Notes under the pieces: model-generated
Told to the model about the DNA's origin: nothing
The model's database searches: none
Seen by the model: the letters and a program-made list of their open reading frames with translations, nothing else
Program-made: the position numbers and the translations under genes
Part shown: one piece after another, positions 24,146 through 33,101 of the stretch
Layout: each line of letters opens with the position of its first letter
How positions within the stretch are numbered: the first letter of the stretch is position 1
Source of the DNA: Rhodospirillales bacterium
GTDB lineage: Bacteria; Pseudomonadota; Alphaproteobacteria; CACIAM-22H2
Length of the DNA stretch: 42,468 nt
Assembly (NCBI GenBank): GCA_947445225.1
Contig: CANFCX010000009.1
Location: forward strand, 1 to 42,468
Direction of reading: 5' to 3'

Positions 24146-24985
24146 ATGATTGGCGCATTGGCCGACAGCGGCGGATTGGCGCTCCGGACCGGGTCGGCGA
24201 CGGGCCGACCCGCGCTGAAATCCGCGGTCTCGCCCGCTGAAGCGGCGGCCAGCCGAAGCCAAACTCAGACCAATTCTTCCCCATCCGATCGCGTTGACGT
24301 CTCGCCCGGCGCGTACGATGCGTTGGCCAAGAACCAACCTCCCGCCGACCCCACGGCATCGGGCGAAACCACCCTCAACACAGTCGCCGAAGTGTCCGCG
24401 CAGGACGCCAAGCCGGGCAGCGATTCCGACTCCGCCGATGGGTCCGGCCGGAGGCCGCTCGAGAAAACGACCGATGCCACGGGATTAACCGAAGAAGAGC
24501 GTCGCGACGTCAGTCGCATGAAGAAGCGCGACGCCGAGGTCCGCGCCCACGAGCAGGCCCATAAATCGATCGCCGGCCCGTTTGGCGGCGCCCCGGTCTT
24601 TCAATATCTGAAGGGTCCCGACGGAAAGCTCTACGCCGTTGGCGGCGAGGTTGCGATCGACGTCACGCCGGTGGCGGGGAATCCCGAAGCCACGGCGCGC
24701 AAGATGGACCAGATTCGACGCGCCGCGCTTGCGCCCATTAGTCCCTCCATGGGCGATCGATCCGTGGCCGCCTTGGCCTCCCAAATCAAGGCCCAGGCGG
24801 AGGCGGAAATGCGCAAAGACCGCGCCGCCAGCGAGCAGCCGAATGCAACTGACACTCGTCCGGGAGAGGGGCCGGTATCGGCGCCGACAGCGTCGAAATC
24901 AGGCGAAGCGAGCCAAGCCACCTTCGCTTATACGCGCACCGTCTCCCCGGCCAGCAGAGGCAACGACCTAAATCTGCTGGCGTGA
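24146..24985 (+). CDS. SprA-related putative metalloprotease (CJM1_0395-like)
   Basis: This encodes 279 aa. The first 110 residues are low-complexity (Ser, Ala, Pro, Thr, Asp). The core (about 115-225) has the family pattern: LTEEERRDVSRMKKRDAEVR, then the HExxH-like zinc motif HEQAH at 135-139, then PVFQYLKGPDGKLYAVGGEV. A helical region with repeated Ala/Gln follows. The family is called putative metalloprotease because of HExxH; function is not established. There is no signal peptide. It stands alone behind a strong promoter (23995-24023), 168 bases after ptsN. A weak ribosome site before ATG 24146 leaves the exact start somewhat open. Confidence 0.82.
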   Translation: MIGALADSGGLALRTGSATGRPALKSAVSPAEAAASRSQTQTNSSPSDRVDVSPGAYDALAKNQPPADPTASGETTLNTVAEVSAQDAKPGSDSDSADGSGRRPLEKTTDATGLTEEERRDVSRMKKRDAEVRAHEQAHKSIAGPFGGAPVFQYLKGPDGKLYAVGGEVAIDVTPVAGNPEATARKMDQIRRAALAPISPSMGDRSVAALASQIKAQAEAEMRKDRAASEQPNATDTRPGEGPVSAPTASKSGEASQATFAYTRTVSPASRGNDLNLLA

Positions 24986-25016
24986 TCTCGGCCGCCAGTG
25001 CGCCGAGATACCGCGA

Positions 25017-25256
25017 TCAATGCACGTTGAGCGGCTCAAGCCCGTTCTGACGAACCGCCGCCCAGGCTACCTCCTGGTCGTTCATTACGGCGACGGGACT
25101 TCCGTCCGCGGCGTGAATGGCGAAACCGGCCTTGTCGTCGACCATGACCGCTTTGACATAGGCAATGGTATCGACCCCGAGTGCGGCGAAGTCTTGCGGC
25201 GACAGCGCCTGGAAGGCGTGGCTGTCGATTGTCGTCTCATTCCGTTCTGGGTCCAT
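25017..25256 (-). CDS. DUF1150 family small protein
   Basis: This encodes 79 aa from ATG 25256 (AAGGGGG upstream); a longer reading to 25328 has no ribosome site. The body LSPQDFAALGVDTIAYVK, then the AIHAADGSPVAVMNDQEVAW segment, is the DUF1150 pattern, an alphaproteobacterial family of unknown function that often follows a small heat-shock (Hsp20) gene. No Hsp20 gene is here, so the usual partner is missing locally. It is convergent with the SprA-like gene; only 31 bases separate the two stops. Confidence 0.85.
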   Translation of the reverse strand: MDPERNETTIDSHAFQALSPQDFAALGVDTIAYVKAVMVDDKAGFAIHAADGSPVAVMNDQEVAWAAVRQNGLEPLNVH

Positions 25257-25417
25257 TTTGGCCCCCTTTCTGGTGGCCCCGCAGGCGTCACCTGCAGGAT
25301 TATTTAGGCTCCACGAGATTATTTTCAATCTCGCCGCAGCGACTATCGGCCAAAGACGTTACTTTTCGGTTAGCAAAAAGGGGCGCGGCACATTCGGCCC
25401 ATCGGCTGAAGGACGAA

Positions 25418-25445
25418 GGGGCCTCGCCGCCGCCGGCAAGGCCCC
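25418..25445 (-). terminator. Hairpin downstream of tRNA-Ala
   Basis: An 11-bp stem with one wobble mismatch (GGGGCCTCGCC at 25418-25428 with GGCAAGGCCCC at 25435-25445) lies 20 bases after the 3' end of tRNA-Ala. It is followed on the minus strand by a modest T-rich stretch (TTCGTCCTTC). Confidence 0.45.
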
Positions 25446-25465
25446 CTGTATTGCGGACTGTGATT

Positions 25466-25541
25466 TGGTGGAGCCAATCGGGATCGAACCGACGACCTCC
25501 TGAATGCCATTCAGGCGCTCTCCCAGCTGAGCTATGGCCCC
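25466..25541 (-). tRNA. tRNA-Ala (GGC anticodon)
   Basis: A 76-base tRNA with encoded CCA. The acceptor stem GGGGCCA/TGGCTCC contains the G3-U70 pair that marks alanine tRNAs. The anticodon stem CCTGA/TCAGG encloses loop ATGGCAT with anticodon GGC, reading GCC. The T loop is GGTTCGATCCC-like and the D arm GCTCAGCTGGGAGAGC is standard. Confidence 0.97.
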
Positions 25542-25647
25542 ATAAAGACGCGCCCGGCACCAGCGTGCTTCGGCGAAAACCGTATTCTGAAAATGGTAGA
25601 TCGCTTCCGGCGAGGCAAGGAGAAAATCCGCCGAAAGCGCGCGGGCG

Positions 25648-25995
25648 CTACCGTTCGTCCTCGTCCTCGACCTTGTCGATCACCTCGGCCATGTCGTCTT
25701 CGTCCTCGCCGAGATCCGAGGTATCTTCGATAACCGCCTCGGCCTCTTCTTCCTCAATACCAGCCTCCTCGTCGACCGCCTCGACTTCGTCGATGGCCTC
25801 GCTCACGACGGCCGGCTGGACGGCGATCTCCGCGACGACGGGCGCGGCCGGGCGCGGGCGCTTCGGACGCTGCAACGCCTCGACGTCGAATACCGCCTCG
25901 CATTTCGGGCAGACGATGGGATCGTGTCTCAGGTCATAGAAGCGGACGCCACAGCTCTGGCAGGTCCGCTTGATGCCCCATTCCGGTTTCACCAA
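25648..25995 (-). CDS. TIGR02300 / FYDLN-acid family protein
   Basis: This encodes 115 aa. The N-terminal 40 residues form a zinc-ribbon-like part: KRTCQSCGVRFYDLRHDPIV then CPKCEAVFD, with two CxxC pairs. The rest is a long acidic, low-complexity tail of Glu and Asp. This is the alphaproteobacterial FYDLN-acid family of unknown function; here the name-giving motif reads FYDLR. TTG 25995 is taken as start because it gives the usual MxKPE beginning with GGAG upstream; GTG 25992 is the alternative. It is divergent from aroA, an arrangement common in the class. Confidence 0.92.
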   Translation of the reverse strand: MVKPEWGIKRTCQSCGVRFYDLRHDPIVCPKCEAVFDVEALQRPKRPRPAAPVVAEIAVQPAVVSEAIDEVEAVDEEAGIEEEEAEAVIEDTSDLGEDEDDMAEVIDKVEDEDER

Positions 25996-26189
25996 GGCTT
26001 AGTCTCCAACTCCGTCGCCGGATTCAGATCGGGCTGCCAATTGCCATGTTCTGGTGGCACCTGTCAAACGGTCTGTCTTGACGTGTGCCCTCGGAAAACG
26101 GCAATGAAAACGACTGGCTTCGCGTCGATCTCGTGTTAGATGTGCGTCGCTCGCGCCCCTACAAATGGGGCCGCGGGTCTGGGATTGCC

Positions 26190-27572
26190 ATGTCAAATGA
26201 CGGAAAAAGCGCGGTCGGCGTCGTAAACAGCCCCCACGGCGACCATGCACTCACGGCGGCGGCGGCCGCGGCGCTGCGCGGCACCACGCGTGTGCCCGGC
26301 GATAAGTCGATGTCGCACCGCGCCCTGATGATCGGCGCGCTGGCCATCGGCGAAACCGCGATTCACGGATTGTTGGAAGGTGAGGATGTCTTGCGCACCG
26401 CCGCCGCCATGCGCGCGTTGGGCGCGGAGGTGGAGCGCGGCGCCGATGGAGTTTGGCGAGTCAACGGTGTTGGGGTCGGCGGCCTCGCGGAGCCCTCGGA
26501 TGTATTGGATCTCGGCAATTCCGGGACGGGAGCGCGGCTGTTGATCGGTCTGGTATCCACACACCCGATCGTGTCGATGTTCACCGGCGACGCCTCCTTG
26601 CGCGGCCGTCCGATGGCCCGGGTGACGACGGCGCTCGAACAAATGGGCGCCCAGTTTCTTGGGCGCAGCGGCGGGCGCCTGCCCCTGGTTGTACGCGGAG
26701 CGATATCGCCGGTCCCCATCACCTATCGGCTGCCCGTGCCGTCGGCCCAGGTGAAATCCGCGATCCTGTTCGCCGGCCTCAACACACCCGGAAAGACCAC
26801 CGCGATCGAGCCGGAGCCCACGCGCGACCACACCGAGTTGATGCTGCGCCATTTCGGGGTCGAGGTGTCGAGCGAGCGGTTGGAAAATGGCGGGCGCAGC
26901 GTCACCGTGACCGGCCAACCCGAGATATCGGGCAAGACCGTGCACATTCCGGCGGACCCTTCTTCGGCAGCGTTTCCCCTGGTCGCGGCGTTGTTGGTTC
27001 CGGGATCGTCGGTGACGGTGGAGGCTGTCGGGATCAATCCTCATCGGACAGGGCTGTTCGATACGTTGATCGAGATGGGCGCCAATTTGACCTTCGCCAA
27101 CCGCCGCGAGGAGGCGGGCGAACCTGTGGCCGACATCACGGCGCGGACAAGCGCGCTGTCGGGTGTCGAAGTTCCCGCTTCCAGGGCTCCGTCGATGATC
27201 GACGAATACCCAATCCTGGCGATGGCCGCGGCCTGCGCCCGCGGGCGGACCGTCATGCACGGCTTGGCCGAGTTGCGGGTGAAGGAAAGCAACCGGCTCG
27301 ATGCGATCCTGCGCGGGCTCGATGCCGCGGGGGTCGCCACCGCGGCCAAGGCCGACAGCCTTTCCGTGGAGGGATTCAACGGGCCGCCGCCCGGCGGCGC
27401 CACGATAGCGACCAATCTCGACCATCGCATCGCCATGGCGTTCCTCGTTTTGGGCCTGGCCGCGCGAAAACCCATTACGGTCGATGATTCCTCTCCCATC
27501 GATACCAGCTTCCCCGGCTTTGCCGCGACGATGACCAAGCTCGGGGGGAGCTTTGCCCGACGCAGCGGTTAA
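26190..27572 (+). CDS. aroA: 3-phosphoshikimate 1-carboxyvinyltransferase (EPSP synthase)
   Basis: This encodes 460 aa from ATG 26190. It joins phosphoenolpyruvate to shikimate 3-phosphate in the pathway to aromatic amino acids. Visible motifs are [11 protein letters not shown] (34-44), [62 protein letters not shown] and [12 protein letters not shown]. The whole sequence aligns with class II (CP4-like) enzymes. At the position where CP4 has Ala in GNAATG, this protein has Gly (GNSGTG), so the sequence does not show that particular tolerance change. cmk starts seven bases after the stop. Confidence 0.97.
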   Translation: MSNDGKSAVGVVNSPHGDHALTAAAAAALRGTTRVPGDKSMSHRALMIGALAIGETAIHGLLEGEDVLRTAAAMRALGAEVERGADGVWRVNGVGVGGLAEPSDVLDLGNSGTGARLLIGLVSTHPIVSMFTGDASLRGRPMARVTTALEQMGAQFLGRSGGRLPLVVRGAISPVPITYRLPVPSAQVKSAILFAGLNTPGKTTAIEPEPTRDHTELMLRHFGVEVSSERLENGGRSVTVTGQPEISGKTVHIPADPSSAAFPLVAALLVPGSSVTVEAVGINPHRTGLFDTLIEMGANLTFANRREEAGEPVADITARTSALSGVEVPASRAPSMIDEYPILAMAAACARGRTVMHGLAELRVKESNRLDAILRGLDAAGVATAAKADSLSVEGFNGPPPGGATIATNLDHRIAMAFLVLGLAARKPITVDDSSPIDTSFPGFAATMTKLGGSFARRSG

Positions 27573-27578
27573 CGGCGC

Positions 27579-28226
27579 ATGATCATCGCTATCGATGGGC
27601 CGGCGGCGGCTGGGAAGGGAACGCTAGCCCGGCGGCTCGGCCGCCATTTCAATTTGGCCTATCTCGACACCGGCCGCTTGTATCGGGCGGTCGGGTTTCG
27701 CACTCTGCAACTCGGGTTCGACCCCAACAACGCGGACGCGGCGGCGGTGGTGGCACGCGCGCTTGATCCGCGCGACCTGGATGAACCCGGTCTGCGCGAT
27801 GAAGCCGTAGGCGCCGCCGCATCCGTTGTTGCCGCGCATGAAGGCGTGCGCAAGGCGCTGCTCGACTTCCAACGCGACTTCGCGCATCGCCCGCCGAAGG
27901 GCTTCGCGGGCGCGGTTCTCGACGGGCGCGACATCGGAACCGTGGTCTGTCCGGAGGCCGATGTTAAACTCTTCGTCACGGCGCGCCCGGAAGTGCGAGC
28001 GGAACGGCGGGTGAGGGAGTTGCAGGCGCGCGGGGTTGCGGCTATACATAGCCGCGTTCTGCAGGACATGAACGAGCGCGATGCGCGCGACATTGCTCGC
28101 GGAGTCGCGCCTTTGTCGGCGGCGGTCGATGCCTTCGTGCTCGATACCAGCGAGTTCGTCGAGGATGCGGCCTTCGCGGCGGCGCTCGCTTTTACTGTCC
28201 CGCGGAATCCGGTTTCCGCCGCCTGA
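27579..28226 (+). CDS. cmk: Cytidylate kinase
   Basis: This encodes 215 aa. It phosphorylates CMP and dCMP with ATP. The P-loop is DGPAAAGKGTLA (6-17), followed by FNLAYLDTGRLYRAVG, the conserved DGRDIGTVVCPEADVKLFV and the lid region RRVRELQARG. Length is typical for the family. It lies between aroA and rpsA, an order found widely in proteobacteria, and is presumably co-transcribed with aroA. rpsA follows after about 105 bases and may have its own promoter. Confidence 0.97.
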   Translation: MIIAIDGPAAAGKGTLARRLGRHFNLAYLDTGRLYRAVGFRTLQLGFDPNNADAAAVVARALDPRDLDEPGLRDEAVGAAASVVAAHEGVRKALLDFQRDFAHRPPKGFAGAVLDGRDIGTVVCPEADVKLFVTARPEVRAERRVRELQARGVAAIHSRVLQDMNERDARDIARGVAPLSAAVDAFVLDTSEFVEDAAFAAALAFTVPRNPVSAA

Positions 28227-28331
28227 AAGTCCATGCGGCGATGTTTGATAATACGGGCGGACCATGCCGGTTCGCTCGCGGATTTTTTTGTTTAGGCGGC
28301 CGGGATGGCGGCTGCGGAATTGGGAGTTGGC

Positions 28332-30092
28332 ATGGCAAAGGCTGTGGCGTATGAGCGCGCGACCCCCGCCCTTATCGGCGGTGAGGACTTCGCAGCCCTT
28401 CTTGAGGAATCGCTGGGTCAAGCAGCGGGCTTCGAAGGTTCCGTCGTTAAGGGACGGGTGATAGCGATCGAAAACGACGCCGCGGTCATCGACGTCGGGC
28501 TGAAGGCGGAAGGCCGTGTTCAGCTCAAGGAATTCACGGGTCCGGGCAAGGGTTTGCTCGAGATCAAGATCGGCGACATCGTTGATGTCTTCGTCGAACG
28601 CATGGAAGACAAGAATGGCGATGCCGTTCTGTCGCGCGAGCGCGCCCGTCGCGAAGAAGCATGGACACAGCTTGAGCGCGCCTTCCAGGGCAGCCAACGG
28701 GTTACCGGAGTCATCTTCGGCCGCGTCAAGGGCGGGTTCACGGTCGATTTGTCCGGCGCGGTGGCGTTTCTGCCGGGCAGTCAGGTCGACATCCGGCCGG
28801 TACGCGATATCGGGCCGCTGCTCGGCTCGCCGCAGCCCTTCCAGATTCTAAAGATGGACCGCGGCCGCGGGAATATTGTCGTCTCCCGCCGCGCGGTGCT
28901 CGAGGAGACGCGCGCCGAAGCTCGTTCCGAGCTCGTGGCGAGCCTCAAGGAAGGCCAAGTTCTCCAGGGTGTCGTCAAGAACATCACCGATTACGGTGCG
29001 TTCGTCGATCTTGGCGGTGTTGATGGCCTCCTGCACGTGACCGACATCGCCTGGAAGCGGATCAATCATCCTTCCGAAGCGTTGCAGATCGGGCAGCAGG
29101 TCACGGTGCAGGTGATCCGCTTCAATTCCGAAACGCAGCGCATCTCGCTGGGCATGAAGCAAATCCAGGCCGATCCTTGGGAAGGCGTCGCCCTCAAATA
29201 TCCGGTCAATGGCCGCTTCAAGGGTCGCGTGACCAACATCACCGATTACGGCGCGTTTGTTGAGTTGGAACCGGGCATCGAGGGGCTCGTCCATGTCTCC
29301 GAAATGAGCTGGACGAAGAAGAACGTTCATCCCGGCAAGATCGTCTCGACCAGCCAGGAAGTCGAAGTGATGGTGCTCGACGTCGACTCGCAGAAGCGGC
29401 GGATCAGCCTCGGGCTCAAGCAATGCCTCGAAAACCCCTGGGAGAAGTTCGCCGACAAAAATCCGCTGGGCACCGTCATCGAGGGCGAAGTGCGCAATAT
29501 CACGGAATTCGGCCTCTTCGTCGGCCTGCCCGGTGAAATCGACGGCATGGTCCATTTGTCCGACATCGATTGGTCCAAGACGGGCGAAGAAGCGATCAAG
29601 GCCTATAAGAAAGGCGACGTCGTTAAGGTCAAGGTGATCGAGATCGACGTCGAAAAAGAGCGCATCGGCCTTGGCATCAAACAGATGGAAGGCGATCCCT
29701 TCGAACAATCCGTCGGCAATCTGAAGAAGGGCGAAGTCATCACGGTCGCCATCACCGCGATCCAGGAGAATGGCATCGAAGTGTCCGTGACCCCCGGCAT
29801 CACCGGCTTCATCCGCCGCGCCGACCTCGCGCGCGAACGCAGCGAACAACGGCCCGATCGTTTCGCCATCGGCGAGAAAATCGACGCCAAGATCACCAAT
29901 GTCGACCGTGCCGCCAGACGCGTTCAGCTTTCGGTCAAGCAGCGCGAAATCGAGGAAGAAAAAGAAGCCATGGCCCAGTTCGGCTCGTCCGACAGCGGCG
30001 CTAGCCTTGGCGATATCCTCGGCGCGGCCATGAACAAAGCGGGCGGCAAGGACAAGGAAAAATCGAAGGACGAGGACAAGCCCTCGTCTTAG
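28332..30092 (+). CDS. rpsA: 30S ribosomal protein S1
   Basis: This encodes 586 aa with six S1 RNA-binding repeats at about 32-96, 117-180, 203-270, 288-355, 375-443 and 462-530. Repeats 3 and 4 share the strongly conserved NITDYGAFVDLGGVDGLLHV type. S1 unfolds mRNA and helps place it on the 30S subunit. ATG 28332 was chosen because GGGAG precedes it closely; ATG 28305 would add nine residues. The C-terminus is a charged Lys/Glu/Asp tail. Full length for alphaproteobacterial S1. Confidence 0.97.
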   Translation: MAKAVAYERATPALIGGEDFAALLEESLGQAAGFEGSVVKGRVIAIENDAAVIDVGLKAEGRVQLKEFTGPGKGLLEIKIGDIVDVFVERMEDKNGDAVLSRERARREEAWTQLERAFQGSQRVTGVIFGRVKGGFTVDLSGAVAFLPGSQVDIRPVRDIGPLLGSPQPFQILKMDRGRGNIVVSRRAVLEETRAEARSELVASLKEGQVLQGVVKNITDYGAFVDLGGVDGLLHVTDIAWKRINHPSEALQIGQQVTVQVIRFNSETQRISLGMKQIQADPWEGVALKYPVNGRFKGRVTNITDYGAFVELEPGIEGLVHVSEMSWTKKNVHPGKIVSTSQEVEVMVLDVDSQKRRISLGLKQCLENPWEKFADKNPLGTVIEGEVRNITEFGLFVGLPGEIDGMVHLSDIDWSKTGEEAIKAYKKGDVVKVKVIEIDVEKERIGLGIKQMEGDPFEQSVGNLKKGEVITVAITAIQENGIEVSVTPGITGFIRRADLARERSEQRPDRFAIGEKIDAKITNVDRAARRVQLSVKQREIEEEKEAMAQFGSSDSGASLGDILGAAMNKAGGKDKEKSKDEDKPSS

Positions 30093-30133
30093 AGATGGAT
30101 CGGTCCGGGCGGTCCCCTCAATCGCGATAAGAC

Positions 30134-31051
30134 ATGGCGATAGACCCGGAAGTCCTCCTCCTCCGCCGCCGCCTGAAGCGCCAGGTGACTTTGTGGCGCG
30201 CTTTGGCCCTGGTGGCGGTCGTCGGTTTCGTGATCGCGGCAATTGGACGATTTACCGGCGCCTTCGAGCGACCGCACATTGCACGCCTGACCGTCGCTGG
30301 CATCATCGTCGACGATCCCGACCGTGACCGTGCCCTGGCCACCGCCGCGCGCGATCCGCGCGTGAAGGCCCTGATCGTCCGTATCGATAGCCCTGGCGGG
30401 ACGGCGGCTGGCGGCGAGGCCCTGTATCGAACGTTGCGAGAATTCGGCCGCGTGAAGCCGGTGGTGACGGTCATGGGCGAGTTGGCGACTTCCGCCGGCT
30501 ACATGGCGGCGATCGCGGCCGATTATCTCGTCGCGCGCGAGACGACCCTCACCGGATCAATCGGCGTCATCATGCAGACGACGGATTTGACGGGCCTTCT
30601 CGGCAAGCTTGGCATTGCGACCGAGGCGCTGAAAAGCAGCCCGTTGAAGGCCGTGACTTCGCCGCTTGAGCCCATGACCCCCGCGGCGCGCGAGGCAACC
30701 TTGTCTCTTATCCGCGACATCTACGCCATGTTCATGGATCTGGTGGCGGAGCGGCGCGGATTCACTCCCGACCAACTCGGCGTCATCGCCGACGGCCGCG
30801 TCTTCACCGGACGGCAAGCCCTGCCGCTGCGTCTCATCGATCGGCTCGGCGGCGAGGCCGAAGCCCGCGAATGGCTCACCGCCGCCCGTGGAATCGACCC
30901 CAGCCTTTCGGTTCGCGAATTGCGGGTTGAGCGAGAAGACGAATTCTGGCAGTCGTTCATCGGCACTATCGCGGAAAAAACGTTTTATCCTGAAAGACTT
31001 ACCCTTGACGGTCTGATTTCGCTCTGGCACCCTGCGTTAACTTCGCCTTGA
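30134..31051 (+). CDS. sppA: Signal peptide peptidase SppA (short form)
   Basis: This encodes 305 aa. One membrane helix (about 20-40) anchors a periplasmic ClpP-like serine protease domain that degrades cleaved signal peptides. The catalytic Ser is Ser120 in LATSAGYMAA and the general base is Lys172 in SSPLKAVTSP; their 52-residue spacing equals that of Bacillus SppA (Ser147/Lys199). DSPGG (85-89) forms the oxyanion region. It is the short single-domain form, as opposed to the 618-residue E. coli type. It lies between rpsA and ihfB, 41 bases after rpsA. Confidence 0.95.
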   Translation: MAIDPEVLLLRRRLKRQVTLWRALALVAVVGFVIAAIGRFTGAFERPHIARLTVAGIIVDDPDRDRALATAARDPRVKALIVRIDSPGGTAAGGEALYRTLREFGRVKPVVTVMGELATSAGYMAAIAADYLVARETTLTGSIGVIMQTTDLTGLLGKLGIATEALKSSPLKAVTSPLEPMTPAAREATLSLIRDIYAMFMDLVAERRGFTPDQLGVIADGRVFTGRQALPLRLIDRLGGEAEAREWLTAARGIDPSLSVRELRVEREDEFWQSFIGTIAEKTFYPERLTLDGLISLWHPALTSP

Positions 31052-31093
31052 GTTCACATCGGGCGGCAGAACCACGGCTTGAGCGCATCGGCC

Positions 31094-31378
31094 ATGACCA
31101 AATCCGAGCTCATCCTGCGCCTCGCAGAGCGAAATCCGCATTTGTTCCATCGCGACGTGGAGCGGATCGTGGCCACGATCTTCAATGAAGTCGCCGCGGC
31201 GCTTGCCCGGGGCGACAGGGTCGAGTTGCGGGGATTTGGCGCCTTTTCGGTGAAGCGCCGTTCGCCCCGCGTGGGCCGCAACCCGCGCACCGGCGCCTCG
31301 GTCGAGGTTTCGGAGAAGCTGGTGCCGTATTTCAAGACCGGAAAAGAGCTGCGCGAACGCCTGAACGGCAAGAAATAG
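31094..31378 (+). CDS. ihfB: Integration host factor subunit beta
   Basis: This encodes 94 aa from ATG 31094; readings from 31079 begin at a weaker codon. It is a histone-like DNA-bending protein that pairs with IHF alpha. [17 protein letters not shown], the core [15 protein letters not shown], and [12 protein letters not shown] with the intercalating Pro are all present, and the C-terminus KELRERLNG is normal. IHF bends DNA at sigma-54 promoters, recombination sites and origins. Location after rpsA and sppA matches other alphaproteobacteria. Confidence 0.97.
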   Translation: MTKSELILRLAERNPHLFHRDVERIVATIFNEVAAALARGDRVELRGFGAFSVKRRSPRVGRNPRTGASVEVSEKLVPYFKTGKELRERLNGKK

Positions 31379-31406
31379 GCTGTATCGGCGGCAAGGAAGG
31401 CTGTCG

Positions 31407-31730
31407 ATGTGGTTTTGGCTGATCGGTGTCCCCCTTCTTGTCGTTGCCGGATTGTTCGCGGCGGTGAACCGGCAGGCGGTAAGCTTGAGTTTTTGGCCGG
31501 TCTTTGCCGGCATCGATCTGCCGCTCTTCGCGGTAATCCTTGGGGCCCTGTTCGCTGGATTTCTCGCGGGCGTCCTTTTTTCGGCGCGTTCATCGCGGCG
31601 GTCGCGGCGATTGTTGCGCCAGCATGAAAAGCAGATCGCGACACTGGAACGCCAGGTGGGCCTCCGCGGCCGCGAGGGGCGGGCGACAACCGCCGGTGAA
31701 AACGCCATTCCCCGGCTTCCGGCCGCCTGA
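31407..31730 (+). CDS. LapA-domain inner-membrane protein (DUF1049)
   Basis: This encodes 107 aa with two membrane helices (about 3-22 and 39-60) separated by VNRQAVSLSFWPVFAGIDLP, the typical LapA-domain pattern. A basic, coiled-coil-like tail (SRRSRRLLRQHEKQIATLERQ) faces the cytosol. In E. coli the relative LapA works with LapB in controlling lipopolysaccharide synthesis; whether this protein does so is inference. It lies between ihfB and trpF, its normal place in the class. Confidence 0.88.
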   Translation: MWFWLIGVPLLVVAGLFAAVNRQAVSLSFWPVFAGIDLPLFAVILGALFAGFLAGVLFSARSSRRSRRLLRQHEKQIATLERQVGLRGREGRATTAGENAIPRLPAA

Positions 31731-31757
31731 GCCGGGGCCACCCGGCGGGATTTGTTA

Positions 31758-32411
31758 ATGTCGGTTGCCGTAAAGATTTGCGGGATCAATACAAGGCTGG
31801 CACTGGACGCGGCAGTCGAAGCCGGCGCCGCTTATGTCGGCTTCGTCTTCTATCCGCCCTCGCCGCGTTATGTGGCGCCGCCGGCCGCCGCCGTCTTGGC
31901 GGCTGGCGTGCCGAAAACGGTCGCCAAGGTGGGGCTGTTCGTCAACGCCGACGACCCGGCGATAGCCGCCGCCGTCTCCGTCCTGTCGCTCGATTTCCTG
32001 CAACTCCACGGGAGTGAGACGCCGGAGCGAGTTTCTTCGGTGCGGGGACGCTTTGGCCTTCCGGTGGTGAAGGCGATCGCCGTCGGCACGAAGACCGACC
32101 TCGCCGGCATCGATCTCTATCGCGAGGTTGCCGACATTCTGCTTTTCGACGCCCACCCGCCTAAGCGTCCGGGCAGCCTGCCGGGCGGCAATGCCGTGTC
32201 CTTCGACTGGACGTTGCTCGCCGGCCAAACCTGGGCCTTTCCGTGGATGTTGTCCGGCGGACTGACTCCGCTCAACGTCGCCGAGGCCGTGCGGCTTACC
32301 GGGGCCGGCATCGTCGATGTCTCATCCGGAGTTGAAGATCGGCCTGGGTTGAAAAATCCCGCCAAGATCGCCGCGTTTATCGCGGCGGCCAAACAGGCGG
32401 TCGAAGACTAG
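31758..32411 (+). CDS. trpF: Phosphoribosylanthranilate isomerase
   Basis: This encodes 217 aa from ATG 31758; TTG 31752 is an alternative. It opens the sugar ring of phosphoribosylanthranilate in tryptophan synthesis. The (beta/alpha)8 barrel shows VKICGINT with the catalytic Cys (7-14), YVGFVFYPPSPRYV, LDFLQLHGSETPE, LLFDAHPP with the catalytic Asp, WMLSGGLTPLNV, and VDVSSGVEDRPGLKNP. In most relatives trpB follows directly; here an opposite-strand pair (infA-like and cspA) lies between them. Confidence 0.96.
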   Translation: MSVAVKICGINTRLALDAAVEAGAAYVGFVFYPPSPRYVAPPAAAVLAAGVPKTVAKVGLFVNADDPAIAAAVSVLSLDFLQLHGSETPERVSSVRGRFGLPVVKAIAVGTKTDLAGIDLYREVADILLFDAHPPKRPGSLPGGNAVSFDWTLLAGQTWAFPWMLSGGLTPLNVAEAVRLTGAGIVDVSSGVEDRPGLKNPAKIAAFIAAAKQAVED

Positions 32412-32424
32412 CGACCGCCCGGTT

Positions 32425-32703
32425 TCAACGCGACCGGCGGTGCGGCGGCCGTTTGACGTCGGTGGTCGGCGGCGGGACGTTGTCGTCTTTGTGACGAAAG
32501 GTGATTCGCCCCTTGGTCATGTCATAGGGCGTTAGTTCCACCGTGACTCGATCGCCGACCAGGATGCGGATGCGATTTCGGCGCATACGACCGGCCGAGC
32601 GCGTCAGCACTTGGTGTCCATTGTCGAGCCGAACGCGAAACATGGCATTCGGCAGCACTTCCGAGACCGCGCCTTCGGCTTCGATCAAGTCTTCTTTCGG
32701 CAT
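32425..32703 (-). CDS. infA: Translation initiation factor IF-1, variant with C-terminal extension
   Basis: This encodes 92 aa from ATG 32703. The S1/OB fold is clear: [20 protein letters not shown], then [20 protein letters not shown] and [11 protein letters not shown]-1 is normally 72 residues; this one adds about 20 residues ([20 protein letters not shown]), Pro/Arg-rich and basic. The usual AHISGKMR loop is TRSAGRMR, a marked change. It is probably a second, specialised copy, with the main infA elsewhere, and is likely co-transcribed with the cold-shock gene 56 bases upstream. Whether a canonical infA exists cannot be seen in the window. Confidence 0.93.
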   Translation of the reverse strand: MPKEDLIEAEGAVSEVLPNAMFRVRLDNGHQVLTRSAGRMRRNRIRILVGDRVTVELTPYDMTKGRITFRHKDDNVPPPTTDVKRPPHRRSR

Positions 32704-32759
32704 CAACGGTCCTCTTTAACGGCGTGAAACGCTATCCCGCGCCCCCGCATCCCCACCCT

Positions 32760-32966
32760 CTACACAGCCTTCAAATTAACGGCCGAGATCTTGCCTTGCT
32801 GGCCGCTCTCCAGGTCGTAGCTCAATTTCTGCCCTTCGCGAAGCGCAGAGAGCCCGGAACGTTCGACCGCTGAAATGTGAACGAAGACGTCCTTCGAACC
32901 ATCCTCGGGCTGTATGAAACCATATCCCTTGGCCGGGTTGAACCATTTGACGGTTCCGTTAGCCAT
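32760..32966 (-). CDS. cspA: Cold-shock protein (CspA family)
   Basis: This encodes 68 aa. ATG 32966 starts the family beginning [18 protein letters not shown]; longer readings are upstream leader. The RNA-binding motifs are [10 protein letters not shown] (RNP-1) and DVFVHISAV (RNP-2). It binds single-stranded RNA and DNA and melts mRNA structure. A promoter at 33102-33130 would give a leader of about 130 bases, in line with the long, temperature-sensitive leaders of cold-shock mRNAs. It is followed on the same strand by the IF-1 variant. Confidence 0.96.
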   Translation of the reverse strand: MANGTVKWFNPAKGYGFIQPEDGSKDVFVHISAVERSGLSALREGQKLSYDLESGQQGKISAVNLKAV

Positions 32967-33101
32967 GGCAGCGATCTCCAAACGATAATGGACCGAAACG
33001 CGGATTGCGCAGCGGATCAATCTTCGCCGGGAAGGAAACCGGGTCCGGACGCTCGTCGCGAGCGAGCGGATCTGGCCGATCCGAGTCAGGTTGACGCATG
33101 T

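Noticed and set aside
26078-26106. TTGACG followed by GCAATG as an aroA promoter
   Set aside because: The -35 is good but no acceptable -10 is found at 16-18 bases.
26193-27425. A 410-aa minus-strand open frame opposite aroA, and a 464-aa one opposite rpsA (28848-30242)
   Set aside because: Both are shadows of strongly conserved genes, with biased composition and no recognisable motif.
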